Assembly (NCBI GenBank): GCA_028023455.1
Contig: JAQFVV010006713.1
Location: forward strand, 62,001 to 126,000
DNA: 64,000 bases
Origin: Epiperipatus broadwayi
Lineage: Eukaryota > Onychophora > Udeonychophora > Euonychophora > Peripatidae
Reading direction: 5' to 3'
The position numbers and the translations under genes were made by a program. Below the pieces are notes generated by a model. It did not search any database. It was not told the DNA's origin and saw only the letters and a program-made list of their open reading frames with translations. This document shows positions 47,850 to 61,176 of this stretch, one piece after another (the stretch's first letter is position 1; each line of letters starts with the position of its first letter).

Positions 47850-50455
47850 ATCTAGGTTGAATATATACATTATACTTGTATTTCAATATTATATATGCAA
47901 ATAAAATAAAATGTCTGTTATAGAATAATTATTGTAATAAAAATAATAAAGAATAGCGGTGATAATATATCTTATTAATAACAATAATAAACTGCAGAAA
48001 TACTTTGTTATTTCATAACATTCTTAAACCGAAAAAGTTTATGAAAATAACGGATAGTACTTTTGCTGAACAGTGCTTTGTCTTTATTTCTTTTTTCTCG
48101 TATTACATAAAGTTGAAATAAGACTATAAACAACTTCCTATCCTCTACATTATGTCCAAAAATATAAGATTTTAAATATACCTTTAAAGCTCTTGTTGTC
48201 TCCATATCATTTCTTACCTTAAAAATTGACAGTTCCATACTTTTCTTCCCATTCTCTTGATTAATATAATACACAATGCTTAATTAAAGTAGAAACAAGT
48301 TATTTGATGATATATTATATTTTCTAATAAGTTGTGTAGAGTCTGATAGACTTCTAAAAATAATGTTTTATACAAAATAATCATTGAAATAGCAGATTAA
48401 AGAGGATAGCAATATGATACACTTGAATTAGATATGCACATATCATCTAATAATAAAATACACATTGTGCCAATTGGCTGCATATTTGGATATGCCTATT
48501 AATACTGGATAATTTAAAAAAAAAGTAAATGGTCATTCTTTCATAAAATTGGTCACAAGATAGCAAGATATAGTATAATGAGTTTGAGATGTTTCATTAT
48601 GGCAACAAAAATACAGTTTAAGAATAAATCAGATTCACAACTATTTCTGATATTGTATATTGCTGAAATAGCAAAAAAATGTTGTATTTGGTCCATTAAA
48701 GCAGATTTCATTAAGATGAGACCAAAGTAGCAATAAATATATAAAAAAACATATACTTAGAAGTCAAATAGACTTCTAGTACTTCACATATTATGAATAT
48801 ATAAAAGCAAAAATATGCCAAATTCAAACAATTGTGATCTTTGATAGAGAAAAGTAAAAGTTACCATTTGGGATCTACAATCCAGTGACTTTTAGGAGTA
48901 CAGAATAATCATATGCTAACTATAACCAAAATAATGCATTCTCCTTCTCCTTCCTCCTTACAGTTTTACATTCACATAAGATGTATTTTTTAAACCTCTT
49001 TTCATTGTAATAATCATTAAAAAGAACTTTATCAAAATCGATGAAGCTTTTATAAATAAAAATACAATAAAATTTTCTTTCTTGCCATAATTTTTCATCT
49101 AAGTGACTCAGCGCAAGATATATAAGTTAATTATATGTATATATTCTTAAATATTTTGTCATAAAAAATCATATTTTTTAATAACAAAGCTTTTAAATAT
49201 TTAACTAATTAATGATGAAAACAACAACAAAAAAATTAATTGCAATGCCTAAACAAACTGAATAAAAACAGACTTTGAGGTCTATTGAAATTTTATATTT
49301 AAGAAAAGAGCCTTGTTAAATGCTTTGTTTGGGCTGTTACTTCAGGGAACAAGTAATAAAAAGACAAATGACTGGAAGATTTAGAAATACGTATTTGGTA
49401 CAGCTGATGAAAGGACTAAGTAGGAAAAAAGAGATTAGCATTCTATATTTTCCATTTTATCATGAAAAATATCAGATTTAAGATCCATTCAATCTTGACA
49501 TACTATTTAAAAATATGCAGTTTTCATGCCATTAACTAATTATAAATCTAACAATACACCTTCTACTACACTCTCTCCAATTAATCTCTTGTTATTCTTT
49601 CCATAGTAGCTATGATTCAATTCTTTAGTATTTGTAATTTGATTACCATTGGCAATATTGTTAACAAATAGTAAAAGAAACAATACACCAGTCTTTATTT
49701 AAACAAGAAATACAAAAGGATAAACAGAATTTCTGTACACATTAAGTACAGATAATCCCAAACTCTTACTTTCTAAATTCTGTTAGATTAATAACTTTCT
49801 GGATTAAAAAAAATTATGTAAAAATAATTCAAAATAATCTTTTTATCCCTCACTACATAGCCCCAATATTGTTAAAGTACCATATAACTATTAGAAACTT
49901 AAATATTAAATAACAATGATAGTCTAAGGTTTGTAAAAATGATATTTTACCTATAATTGTATGATAGACTATTTTCACTATCTAATTAAATTGATAAATG
50001 TTTTACAAAAATTCAAACTTTGTACTTTTTCTAAATACATTCAATTATTAGTAATAATGCATAATTAGTATAGATCATAATAATTTCAAATGGTTATTAT
50101 TCTTCATTCGTTTTCAAATGTGCTGAACTGATCAGTAATAGCTAGCATACAAATTAAATTAGTAACTTTTAGATTCTTGAACATTATATTTAAGGTGATG
50201 TTCTAATCAATCAGGCTAGACAATCTAACATATAAACTATAAATTAAATAACAATATCTATTGATTTTAATATCTAAAGATTATTTTTATAATCAATTCT
50301 TGTTGCTATTTTATAAAAGAATATGAAATCAAAAATTACCAGAGCAACTGCAAGTTCAAAATGGTAAGCTAAAAAAGACAAAATAAAAATATGCTCCATG
50401 TCAATCAGATATTTTGTTTATTATAATTTGTTCCTTATTGTCAAAAAGTTGTTAA
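47850..50455. other. AT-rich stretch, no gene seen
   Basis: An 88-codon minus-strand ORF (48274-48008) has a mixed composition (ETTRALKVYLKSYIF) but no recognisable domain or splice context. Otherwise simple AT-rich DNA. Confidence 0.45.
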
Positions 50456-50460
50456 AAGAT

Positions 50461-50904
50461 ATATATATAATAAGCCTGTGTGTTTCAGTTATTACATAGT
50501 AGAGATGTCTGCCCATCCCTTGTATATGTATTAAATGTATTATGTCCTGTACATGAGGGATCAGATTGACCATAGGTCAACATGGGTGTGACAAGAATCT
50601 CGGCCTCAGGGTGGCCTTTGAGCATTCCATCATCAGATTTTCAATTGGATGGACAGTTGAAGAGTTGGAGTGTGAAGTAGATTGAAGCCTGTCCATTAAA
50701 GTATAAGGATTGGCTATTTTAATATATATCTGAGCACTTATAGCATATATATGTGTAGAGATGATAATCTGGACCAACTGATGATTGCTGGTTTAGCATG
50801 AAATACGTATATTGGTGATTATTTATTTTTTCAACATATATGTGTTCAAGTGTATCAGTGTTATGAGATAGTGTGAAAGTCTGTGCTCATATACCCTATA
50901 TATT
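50461..50904. repeat. Dispersed repeat family, copy B
   Basis: About 444 bp matching copy A (12507-12970) from AATAAGCCTGTGTGTTTCAG to GTGCTCATATACCCTATAT. It has a 15-base insertion-like difference (GAGTTGGAGTGTGAA) and only one 27-bp unit. On the minus strand the region LEHIYVEKINNHQYTYFMLN QQSSVGPDYHLYT is open as in copy A. Confidence 0.75.
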
Positions 50905-51109
50905 AAATAATATTTTAAATAAAAACTCATTACATAAAATTATTTACATATATATAAATATATTCTATTAATTTTTGAAATATATATTAAAATTATATGC
51001 ATTTGTCAGTTATATGCTGGACTATTTATTTCTATTATTTAAATGAATTGTTAGATATCTTTATTAAAAAAAAAGCCCTGGAGCCTTATATTTTTCCAAA
51101 ATGCCATTA

Positions 51110-51180
51110 TCACAAATTCAGACAAGAATTTTATGCACAAATCTAGCATCTGTAGATTACTATGGATGGCACTACATTTA
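51110..51180 (+). repeat. Fragment of the 6.1-kb fold-back family
   Basis: GAATTTTATGCACAAATCTA GCATC, GATTACT and GATGGCACTAC parallel the right arm of 6121-6511 (GATTTTATGCACAAGCCTCT GGCATC ... GATTACT ... GTGGCACTAC). Partial and diverged. Confidence 0.45.
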
Positions 51181-51329
51181 CCAGTAAATATTAATAATTA
51201 GCAGTGAAACCTAGTAAGTTTAATAAAAATATGTTTTTATAATATTTATTTTATTATTAAAACATACACACATTATTTATTACACAAACAGCCTCCTATA
51301 TGTATAACTTTTATATAGTTATAAATTTA

Positions 51330-52990
51330 GGCATGAAGAGCTTCTGTGGCTTGGAATTACAAACGGTTTTTGACTTTTTACATTTGCAGCAATTTGAATT
51401 TTAATTGCCTGTATACTTACAATATTGGAATCCTTGACCACCTAAATTAGAATTCATGTAAGCACATTCTCTGCAATATCCAGAACTTCATTAACTACAA
51501 TAAAAGTTTCTTTGCAGATGGTAAATTCATTCCGAGTATAGAAGTGGTTTAAAATGCCACATTTTGGTATCTAGTTTTTATAGAAATTATAGCAGTTGTA
51601 ATATTCAGGTTATCGGCTTTAGGCCAATCTACCTCTGAAATCTTTATCCAAAAAAGTTTTTCCTACATTCACAACTGGAAATTTAATCTTTGAAATTTGT
51701 AACATTTTTTCAATTTTAGCAGAGCTTTGAGTTTCTTGAATTTTTTCAGAGATTTCATTGAGTGCAAAAGAAAAACTTTTCTTTGTTTTTTTCATTATTT
51801 TTCAATTCAACAACAGTAATATTTTTACTTTGTTATCTTCATTATCATTTTTTCTTTATTTCAGAAGAATGATTGTTTTCTTCAATTTAACTAACACTCT
51901 TATTTCTATTTTTTTATTGGATCTCCAACAGTTATTAACAGCAAATCTTCATTCAAATCACCATTTTCCACTTCCTTATTATTATTGTTCACTATACTAA
52001 TATCACCATACTCCTTTGAGATTATTCTCTGAAGTTGGACATTATCATTAGAATGATATTTGACTATCATCTCAAGATCTTCTTCACTAGTAATTTCTGA
52101 TAAAGTATTGACTGGCAAATATATTTTCAAACCTACTTTAGCTTTACAACTAAACATAGCTTCATAGAGAGTGTGAGTTATTCCAAAGTGATGTGATCTA
52201 TTTTTCATAAATTTAATGAATTTTATTCCTTATATTTTGTTGTATTATTTGCTTCAAGCCAGGTGGATAGCGTATTTTTGATATCTTGATTTTTCTCTTT
52301 CTGAGTCTTATGATTGACTATGTCTCAATTTTCCATGAACAATTCTGAATTCCTTCCTATATCCCACAAACTTCTTCAATAACTTTGTTAGCGAATTCTA
52401 GGCCACTATCACTTTGCAAAATGCATGGTGTTTCACATATTATAAACACATCCAATAGATGATAAGCAACTTCCTCAGCCCATTTTGTTTTTAAAACTCA
52501 TAGTTCAATAAATAAAACCATTATAAATTTATAATCTCCATCTATTTGTGATTGCATGTCAATCAGATCAATCTGATATCTCAAATTGAATCTTCTGCTT
52601 TTAATTGGTTTAACAATGAGCTAAAAATGAACCGTTTTTTTTTTTTTGAATGCTCAGTTCTTATGGTAGAGTTCATGAAGATTTAAATATATTACAACAA
52701 TTTTTACTGTAATGTTGTTATATTTTGCTTTAAGCTCTTTCATCATTCTGTTTCATCCTTCATGACTGATTGCAAAATAAGTTTCATGAATTAATTGAAA
52801 ATTCTCCTCCATATAAGTGTAATATATAATTGTTTTTTTTTTTCATTTTTAACAGGTACAAATGAGTTTTCAACACTTTCAATTCTTATATCTTGCTAGC
52901 CATTGGTATTCTTCTGGCGATTTGCCAGAAATCTTCTCTTTATTTTCTTTAACTTTCCCTAAAAATGAACAATATTCTTCTCTTGTAAAT
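51330..52990 (-). pseudogene. KRBA2-like DDE integrase gene, broken
   Basis: Minus-strand fragments follow the order of the KRBA2-type integrase proteins derived from retrovirus-like or Ginger-like elements. The order is: an N-terminal EEYCSFLGKVKENKEKISGK SPEEYQWL (about 52985-52890); an HH-CC zinc-finger region, QLIHETYFAISHEG and RMMKELKAKYNNITVKI, with both Cys positions lost (52800-52670); the first catalytic Asp in YQIDLIDMQSQIDGDYKFI (about 52590-52530); KWAEEVAYHLLDVF and LQSDSGLEFANKVIEEVCG with the second Asp (52485-52370); the third acidic region decayed (KNQDIKNTLSTWLEANNTTK); FGITHTLYEAMFSCKAKVGL (about 52190-52130); and a C-terminal Cys-rich tail, GGQGFQYCKY and NCCKCKKSKTVCNSK (51450-51345). 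Stops (one at a Trp codon) and frameshifts make it inactive. Confidence 0.85.
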
Positions 52991-52999
52991 GACTGATGA

Positions 53000-55900
53000 G
53001 TTTTCCCTTTTTTCAACTTCAGTATGTTAACATGATTGTTAAATTTTGTCTTCATTATTTTAAATCCCCGTTATGTTTATGGGTTACATAAAATGAATAA
53101 AAATGTAAAAACAATATATGCATATAATAAAACAAATAGAAATAAACAAAAGCAATCTCAAATTTATGAAGCACTAGGATTTGTTTTTATACATACGAGA
53201 TTCCTGCAAAAATTATAACCAAAGTTACCACAAAAATAAAATTTAATTTATGACAATTATTTATTTAGTTTTAGTTAATTTATCCTTCAAAGTAAGTTGA
53301 CATAATTTTTTTATTATTTTTTGACAAATATTTATATATTTTCCCATTCTGAGTGAGCCTCAAACTGAATGTATTGAAAATTATTACATTTTTCAGTTCA
53401 TGTGATAAATTCTTCTAAATTATTCACTGTAATCTGTCCATTGGCTATTATTAATATTAGTCAGTTATTATTAATATAAACCAGTTAATAACTTGAACTG
53501 GAACATATATTTTAAAATGAATTTAAAAAATTTAAGAATTTAGTATTTAATATACTTTTTTTTTTGGAATGAAAAAAATTTACCAGATTCAAGTAAGCTT
53601 AATTAATATGAATTAGTATTATAGTAATTTTTTCCTGTTTGGCTTCATTACAATCTGAGTTTTGGTTATATGAATTAACATTGCAATGATAATGTTATGG
53701 AAAATAAAAATTGTTATTATATGACTTGTTTACTTGAGGGTTAAAGATAGGCCATGCACATAACTTGACATTCAAGTCTGAAAAGTATCAGAAATTTTTC
53801 AGATTAGTTAAAGAATCAAGGTATTTGTCAGATAGATGACTTAAAGTCAATTTGCTTATTCAATATTTTTAGATGGAGGGAATTAAATTATACCAGATGT
53901 CAAATATATTAAAATTGTTCATTTAAAACAACTCATCAATAAATTGATCAAGGGACAATGCATAAATGGAAACAGCCATCTGATATTTACTCACTGCATT
54001 TAAAACTATCTGTAAAATATCAAAAACTACTTTTAACATAACATCTGATATTTATATAATCACACATGCAGAAAATGCTACTAGTGACTTGATTTTAGCT
54101 TAAACTAAATAAAAATTTTCTTTAGGAAATAAAAGCTTAGTAACTAAGATAATCATTTCAAAAACACAAAAAATTTATTTCAAGATTGTTTTCATAACAT
54201 ATATTTGGAAAACTTGAAGAATTGAAATCTGTATAAATCTATCAAATAGAGCTCAATTACAAAACAAATATATGATACTTTTAAGTTGTCTAAACTAACA
54301 AATTTTCACTATTTCAAGATACAACCACTATATAAATATTAAATCTCTTTTCTATAACTATTCTGGATTATTTCTAGTAAATAATCAAATATAAAAGAAA
54401 TAAATATGCTAAAAAATTAGTTGGAAGAATAAAATCAAAAATAAATGGAGTATTTGAAAGAAAAAACAGCATATATTATAAAATAAAAATTAACAACAAC
54501 AATAAAAAAAAAACAATATTAGAATTAGAAATAGAGGGAATTGTATGTGTTAGAAAAGTAAACAGACAAAAAATAGAGATTTTGGAAAGTCAATACATAA
54601 GATTCATTTTGAATGGAGAATAATTTTATATACATATTCATATATTTGGTATAATTCCTGCTCTGCTAACATTCTTGATCTATTTCTTGTAAACAATCCT
54701 GAAAGCTAATCTGTTTTTAATTTGTTATTTAGTATAAATCAGACTACAATTCATCATCTCTGTGATTTTTTTACTACTGAAACCATCAAATTCTGATTAT
54801 AGAGTAAAATTGTTCCATTTATTTTTGAAAAGAACATAAAAAAATTTTTCAAATCAATATTGTAAATTGTAATACAAAATGATATATGATGGTAATAGTA
54901 AAGATACAAAGCCCCCCCCCCCCAAAAAAAAAGTGCAAATGCAGAACATTCTTCTGGGATCCATCACCATTCAGTAATTAGCTCTGTCCTACAAGTAGCT
55001 GAATTATTCTAGGCATACTTACATTAAGTGACAAAATCTTTTTTAAAGAGTGCTTATTTTGAAAATCAATTATATTGATAATTTTGAGGATATTCATTTC
55101 TAATCAATTGATTATAATCTAAATCAAAACTTAAAGGACATTTTAAATGCAATATTTTCAAAAATTCCATTTCCAATAAATGCAAAAATAATTGTTTCAT
55201 TATCTTTACTAAAAATAAATAAATGTAAATTTATTATTAATGAAGTCAAAATTGCATTGATAAAAAATGTTTACAATAAATTCTTTTTTCCTGGTGATAG
55301 TTATTTTTTTTAAAAATATCTCTTAACTAACCAGCAATCAATTATAATTTTAGAAATAACTTTATTTCTATCATTTATTTCATAATAGCTTAAACACTTT
55401 CAAATCATTTAACTTATTTTAATCTATAGACCTTACATTCTTACGTTTTTTGGTCCTGTTTCTATTTTTCTGAGATTTGATCAAGTTATATTAAAACAAA
55501 CAAACTTATAATCCGTTCTTCCAAACTAGTAACATTCATTTTGTATCCTTTTATTGGGGGAGGGGAATTATATATGAAAATCTTTTCTTATCTTAAATAG
55601 CATTTTTTGATTAATAAGCGATATGATTTTTATAATACAGATCAGTTGCTTAGGCTAATTCTGAAATTTCTAATAACGTTAGTCTTACAATACTTTTTGT
55701 TGTTGCAAACAATGAAGTTTTTGATTTAATTAATAGGAGTTTTTCAATTTCAATTTTGAAAATAAAGTTAGATTTTATACAATATCATACACCCTGCAGT
55801 TTGTGAGTGCTATGATTCTGGTCCTAATGGTCAAAAGCATCCTCAGCAAGTTTTAAAGATCTCAGTAAGAAAAAATCTTTTCTTTTACAAACATTCAAAA

Positions 55901-58230
55901 CATTTATATATATATATTACAAATAATATTCCTAATGATATTGGTAAAATAACAAAATATCATATATTTTCTCTTCTTATATTCAACAAATGTTTTATTC
56001 TAAAGAAATCTATTGTAAATTTGAATAATTAATGAATATAAGATGGTAGTATCATATTTTCACATTATTTTCTATCTAATGGCCTTTGAAGTGAGAAATT
56101 TTGGACCATAGCAATTACCTTTAATTCTTTTATGAATTATTGCAAGTCGTATAAATACAATTAGTTAAAAACCTCACTGATTAAGGTTTGGATTATGACT
56201 GTCATCTAAAGTTCAGCGAATTACTGCTCCATGAGAATACAATACAATTTCTATTCATTTATCTATTTCTTCATATAAATACATGGATCAAAAACTTCTT
56301 TAACCTTTTTCAGTCAAAAAATTTTTCAGTTAAGACAATAAAAGTCAATCTTATCTCTCTTTTTTACTATTACTTTAAATACAAAGCACACATGCAGTCT
56401 TCTGTTAAATATTGTTCTCATATTTTTAATGAAATATCTTGGGTATATTCTTCACTTTATTCAAAAATTAAGTTAATTTAATCAATAAATGATCATGTTT
56501 TTATTTCTTTTATTCAGCATGTTTTAATGTCATATTTATGTATTTCAGACTGCTTAATTTCATTCAAGCTTTCCTCTCATAATACTTGGTTGTGAAAAAA
56601 ACAAAAAAAAAACACTGTAATACAAAAAAAAAAAAAATCAAAATTTACATTAAAATAGAAATTGTACTAAAATTAATTTTAAAAAAACAAACAACCAAAC
56701 AACAAACTAGCAACTTGACTTGGAGTTTACAAAAAAGTTCAGAAAATGGTTGTTATGAGTTCGTCAAAAAATGATAATTAGTCAAAGATTTCAAACAATA
56801 TTATTTCACTATCAATCATATAAATTAGCAATATTTTTATTGTTTCCAAATCACTAAAATCTACTGACTTTAACACATATCTATGCAATTAGGATGATGT
56901 ATAACTTCAGTAAGACTATGGCTGATTAATTAAGTTTAGTTTGTTTTGAAAAAAAAAAAGAAGAAATATCCTAAAAGAAAATTAGACCATCCATGCATAA
57001 TACAGACAAAATTTTTTCTTAGCAGGAAATATTTTTATTTTAGTCTTAATGTATTCATAAGTTTAGTTTAATTAATGCAGTACTTATCCAACAATATTTG
57101 TAATTTTTTTTAGATAATAAACACTTAAAAATAATTGGGGATATCTTTTTTCAAAATTAGATCTAACATACTAAATAAAAAAATTACATATTGACAAGAG
57201 AGTGAATCTTTGTAATCTATTTGCTGCAACTATTGACAAATCTCTTTAAACATAAAATTTTTGATAATAGCTTGTGACTACTGCATACGATAATTTCTTA
57301 TGAACTTCTGAGTAATTATTTTTAACGATCTTATTGTGGAAATTTCTTAATTTCAAAAAGTAGCTATTAGAGAATAGTTACTTTTTGAATAACATTAACA
57401 GCATGAAATATAAATCACAGAACACTAATTGTGTGCATAATCTATTATATTAAATATGCAGTCTAATCTAGTAGAATGCGCATATAGTTAGCCATATTGG
57501 CAACTATGAGCTATAATGTGTCCATACTGGAATCATAGATAATCAATTTATTAAAAAATTTCAGCACTCTTGACCAAAAATATATATAGATTTTCAGAAG
57601 TTTTATATATAAGCCTCAATATATAAGATATAATATTTGTGCAATAATTTATTAAACCTGCAAAAGATTTAACATCAGTTGCATTTATGGATATGATCAC
57701 TCAAATTCAAATTCTAAATTTGGTTTGCATTTAAAGACATTTCATGTTTATATGAATTCAAAACTTTTAGACTTTTTCAGAATTGAATGGTATATACATG
57801 TAATTTATACTATAGCCAAATCAGTAGGAGATTTCCTCATTGTAGATGATAATTTGCCATTAATTATGACTTCTTTAAAGACAATAAATTATTTCATATT
57901 CAGATCCATATAAGTAAGTAAGTACTAGTATTAAAATAATAAAGCCTGTGTGTATAATATATCTGGACCTTTTTTTTAAAAGAATAATAACTGCTATTAT
58001 TTGAACAGTTACACATATCAATTCATTTAATTAAGTAAGTATAATTGTCAAAACAAAAATCTGAAATATCAAAATAGCAACAAAACATTAACAACAACAA
58101 AAAGAAACAATCATTCTTTGCAAAGTTTGTTCAATTTTCTTGTGAAATATCAGGTGCTGGTGAAATAACATAGGATTTATTTTAATTACAAATAAACAAT
58201 TTTTGTGATTTCTCATCAGGTACATCAATT
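53000..58230. other. AT-rich stretch, no gene seen
   Basis: Five kb of AT-rich DNA with poly-A/T runs, a 13-14-base C run followed by A's near 54911, short TA repeats near 55903, and a small hairpin at 57354-57388 (TTCAAAAAGTAGCTATT / AATAGTTACTTTTTGAA). A 30-bp scrap of the 460-bp repeat (AAAGCCTGTGTGTATAATAT ATCTGGACC) is at 57941-57970. ORFs of 60-97 codons here are A/T-word ORFs. Confidence 0.5.
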
Positions 58231-58690
<460 letters not shown>

Positions 58691-58699
58691 CCCACCCAC

Positions 58700-58743
<44 letters not shown>

Positions 58744-58789
58744 TGAACTATGTAAATATCTATCTATCTATCTATATATATATATTTAG
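58691..58789 (+). repeat. CTAT (tetranucleotide) microsatellite and TA tract
   Basis: About eleven CTAT units (58700-58742), a short break TGAACTATGTAAATAT, more CTAT units and then a TA run to about 58786. It is contiguous with the poly-C tract, and the CCCA to CTAT change is gradual, which suggests the C tract grew from the end of this microsatellite. Confidence 0.85.
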
Positions 58790-61110
58790 GCTTAATGTCA
58801 GACCTATATCACTATATAAATGATAATAGGGAATATAAAAGAAAGTAACTGCTAAAATGACAATAAAGATGACAATATTACAAACTGGTCAGGAGATTTA
58901 CATATAGCACTATAATATAGTACCCATATATTACTGATCTTATAATAGATGATTCTGTAGTAGAATAAGACAGGTTTTCTTCTAGATACTGATTGAACTA
59001 TTGATATCATTGCATAATGCTATGTTTTCATCATCCTCCCTTTTTTTCTAGTTATATAATAGACATCAACTAATACTTACTGCAATAATGTTCATGAACA
59101 CATTTTTATTATTGTAATTAGTAAAAAAATTTCCTGAAGTGTGCAAGCAGTGGCAAACTACTAATTGTGGTGGACAAGTGTAATGCTTGTTTGTTTGCTT
59201 AAAATAACTATCCTAGTGCTTAGATTTTGAATTTGTCTATGGCACATGGATTTTATTATATTATGTTTTCCTTCATGCCACATACAAATACTACGACATT
59301 TTATTTAGCATTTTAATTTTTCATGTTAAAAATAAAGCAATGTCTATTAAACTTTTGATTTAAAATAGCACTTTTCCAATTTTAATAAGAAGTAAAAAAC
59401 CATAGTTAAATACTTAATTATTTATCAATCTGGAAAAAAAACCTTATTATAAAGTACCCCCCCTCCCAATCTGAACCTATCTTTTTTTTTGGATTAGTAT
59501 TATTCACATTATTGTATTATAGTTTTAGAGCTAAGTAAAGGGAATAATTTGTTAGTTAACTACCTTTTTAGTACATTTTATTAAATTCTTAAAATATTTG
59601 ATATATTAAGTTATAATTAAAGTGATAATTGAAGGCATTAAAGAAAAAAAACATATTCTTAATAAATATTATATATACTGCCACTTTGAAAAAAAACCCA
59701 GCACCTACATATACAAATACACATACAAAATACATAGCACATATATAATTCAAATACTTTAAAATATTTATTTGTAATTATTGAGCAATTTTTTTTTATA
59801 CTAGTAGATTCAATGTTTCTAAGTAGGCCATGAAAATTCCCTAAGGCAAAATTAATTTTTATTACATCTTAAAAGCTAATGACACAGTAAACTTTCTTCC
59901 CTATTTTAAAAATATTTTCCAAATAAATATAAAATTTTAATTGAAGATTTTCAAATATCTCTTTTTCATATTACAATGCTTCTTTTGTTAGAAAAGCAAA
60001 ATACACAGTCTACAGCATAAAAAAATAAAATAAAATAAAGGTTTGAATTTACTGGACTTATAAAATAGCAGTAACAATATTAATTAAAAAGAATATAAAT
60101 TTCTATAATCAATGTTATTATAGCCATTACCTTAAAAATCTACTTGTATAAATCATGTCAGTCTAAGCCAATTGATTGATGGATGTTGATAATGTATTTT
60201 TCTAGAATTTTTTTTTTTTTAATTTCTTAATTTTATATAAGATAACTGTAAGAAAGACAAATCTACATTCAGTGTGTAATATGGAAAACAATGCATATGG
60301 CTAGATTCTAACCTATATTGTAATCATCAAATAGATTTCAAATTAAACTCTTTAAACATTTTTTGAATATCATTTATTTAAATTAAGTTTACTTTTTATT
60401 TATATAAAATTCTAATTTGATAAAGTTTAATTAAAATGTACATATTTATAAATCAATATATATTCTATATGGTTTTTTAAATATAGTTGAATGTATTGAA
60501 TAATATAGTTAGATGAATAAAAATGTAGCATATAAATAATAACAATAATATGGAAGGAGGTAAAAAATAAATCAAAGTAACAAATAATACTGAATAATAT
60601 TTGAGACAATATAGCAGATTAATAAAAAAATGGATCATATATTCAGAAAATGTAAAAGATTATTGAATATAACTTATGTGAGAGAATTATATTCAAATGC
60701 TTATTATGTTCACATTACATAACAGACACATAAATAAGACTATACATGCAATTTATGTAGTATTTAGTGTTTTTTTTTTGTTTATAAGCCTTTTAATTAA
60801 CAACTAATTTATTTTACAAAAGAAAAATAATTAACTTTAACAAAATAAATGGTATTCTATAACCCTAAATAGGATTTGATTTAATACTTGCACAATAAGC
60901 ATTTTAATGAAAATATATTAAACAATATATAACTGGAAATTATATTTTATTCTAGATAAAGGCACACTAAATTCTTAATGCTGAAATTGTAAAATGCGTG
61001 TATATATAAAGATTTTAATTTTAAGAATATTCATTCTATTTAAAATTTTTAATAACAGGATAATCATACTCATTTTAATATAAATATGAGATAATTATGA
61101 TATAGTTTAA
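58790..61110. other. AT-rich stretch, no gene seen
   Basis: No coding frame, repeat array or terminal repeat was recognised. There are poly-A/T runs and a short C run near 59456. Confidence 0.5.
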
Positions 61111-61115
61111 ATTAC

Positions 61116-61176
61116 CTGTAAATCTATTTGATTGCCATCAAGATTTACAAATATCAATTCGGTCCACTGAATATCT
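61116..61176 (-). other. Exon-like 60-bp segment, weak
   Basis: On the minus strand TTTTTAAG is followed by an open segment read as DIQWTELIFVNLDGNQIDLQ and then GTAATTT, a donor-like site. The acceptor is an unusual AAG. I do not recognise the peptide; it could be chance. The following 61180-64000 is AT-rich with TA microsatellites (62865-62960) and shows no gene. Confidence 0.15.

Noticed and set aside
48008-48274. 88-codon minus ORF with charged C-terminal part
   Set aside because: No recognisable domain, no splice-site context and background composition.
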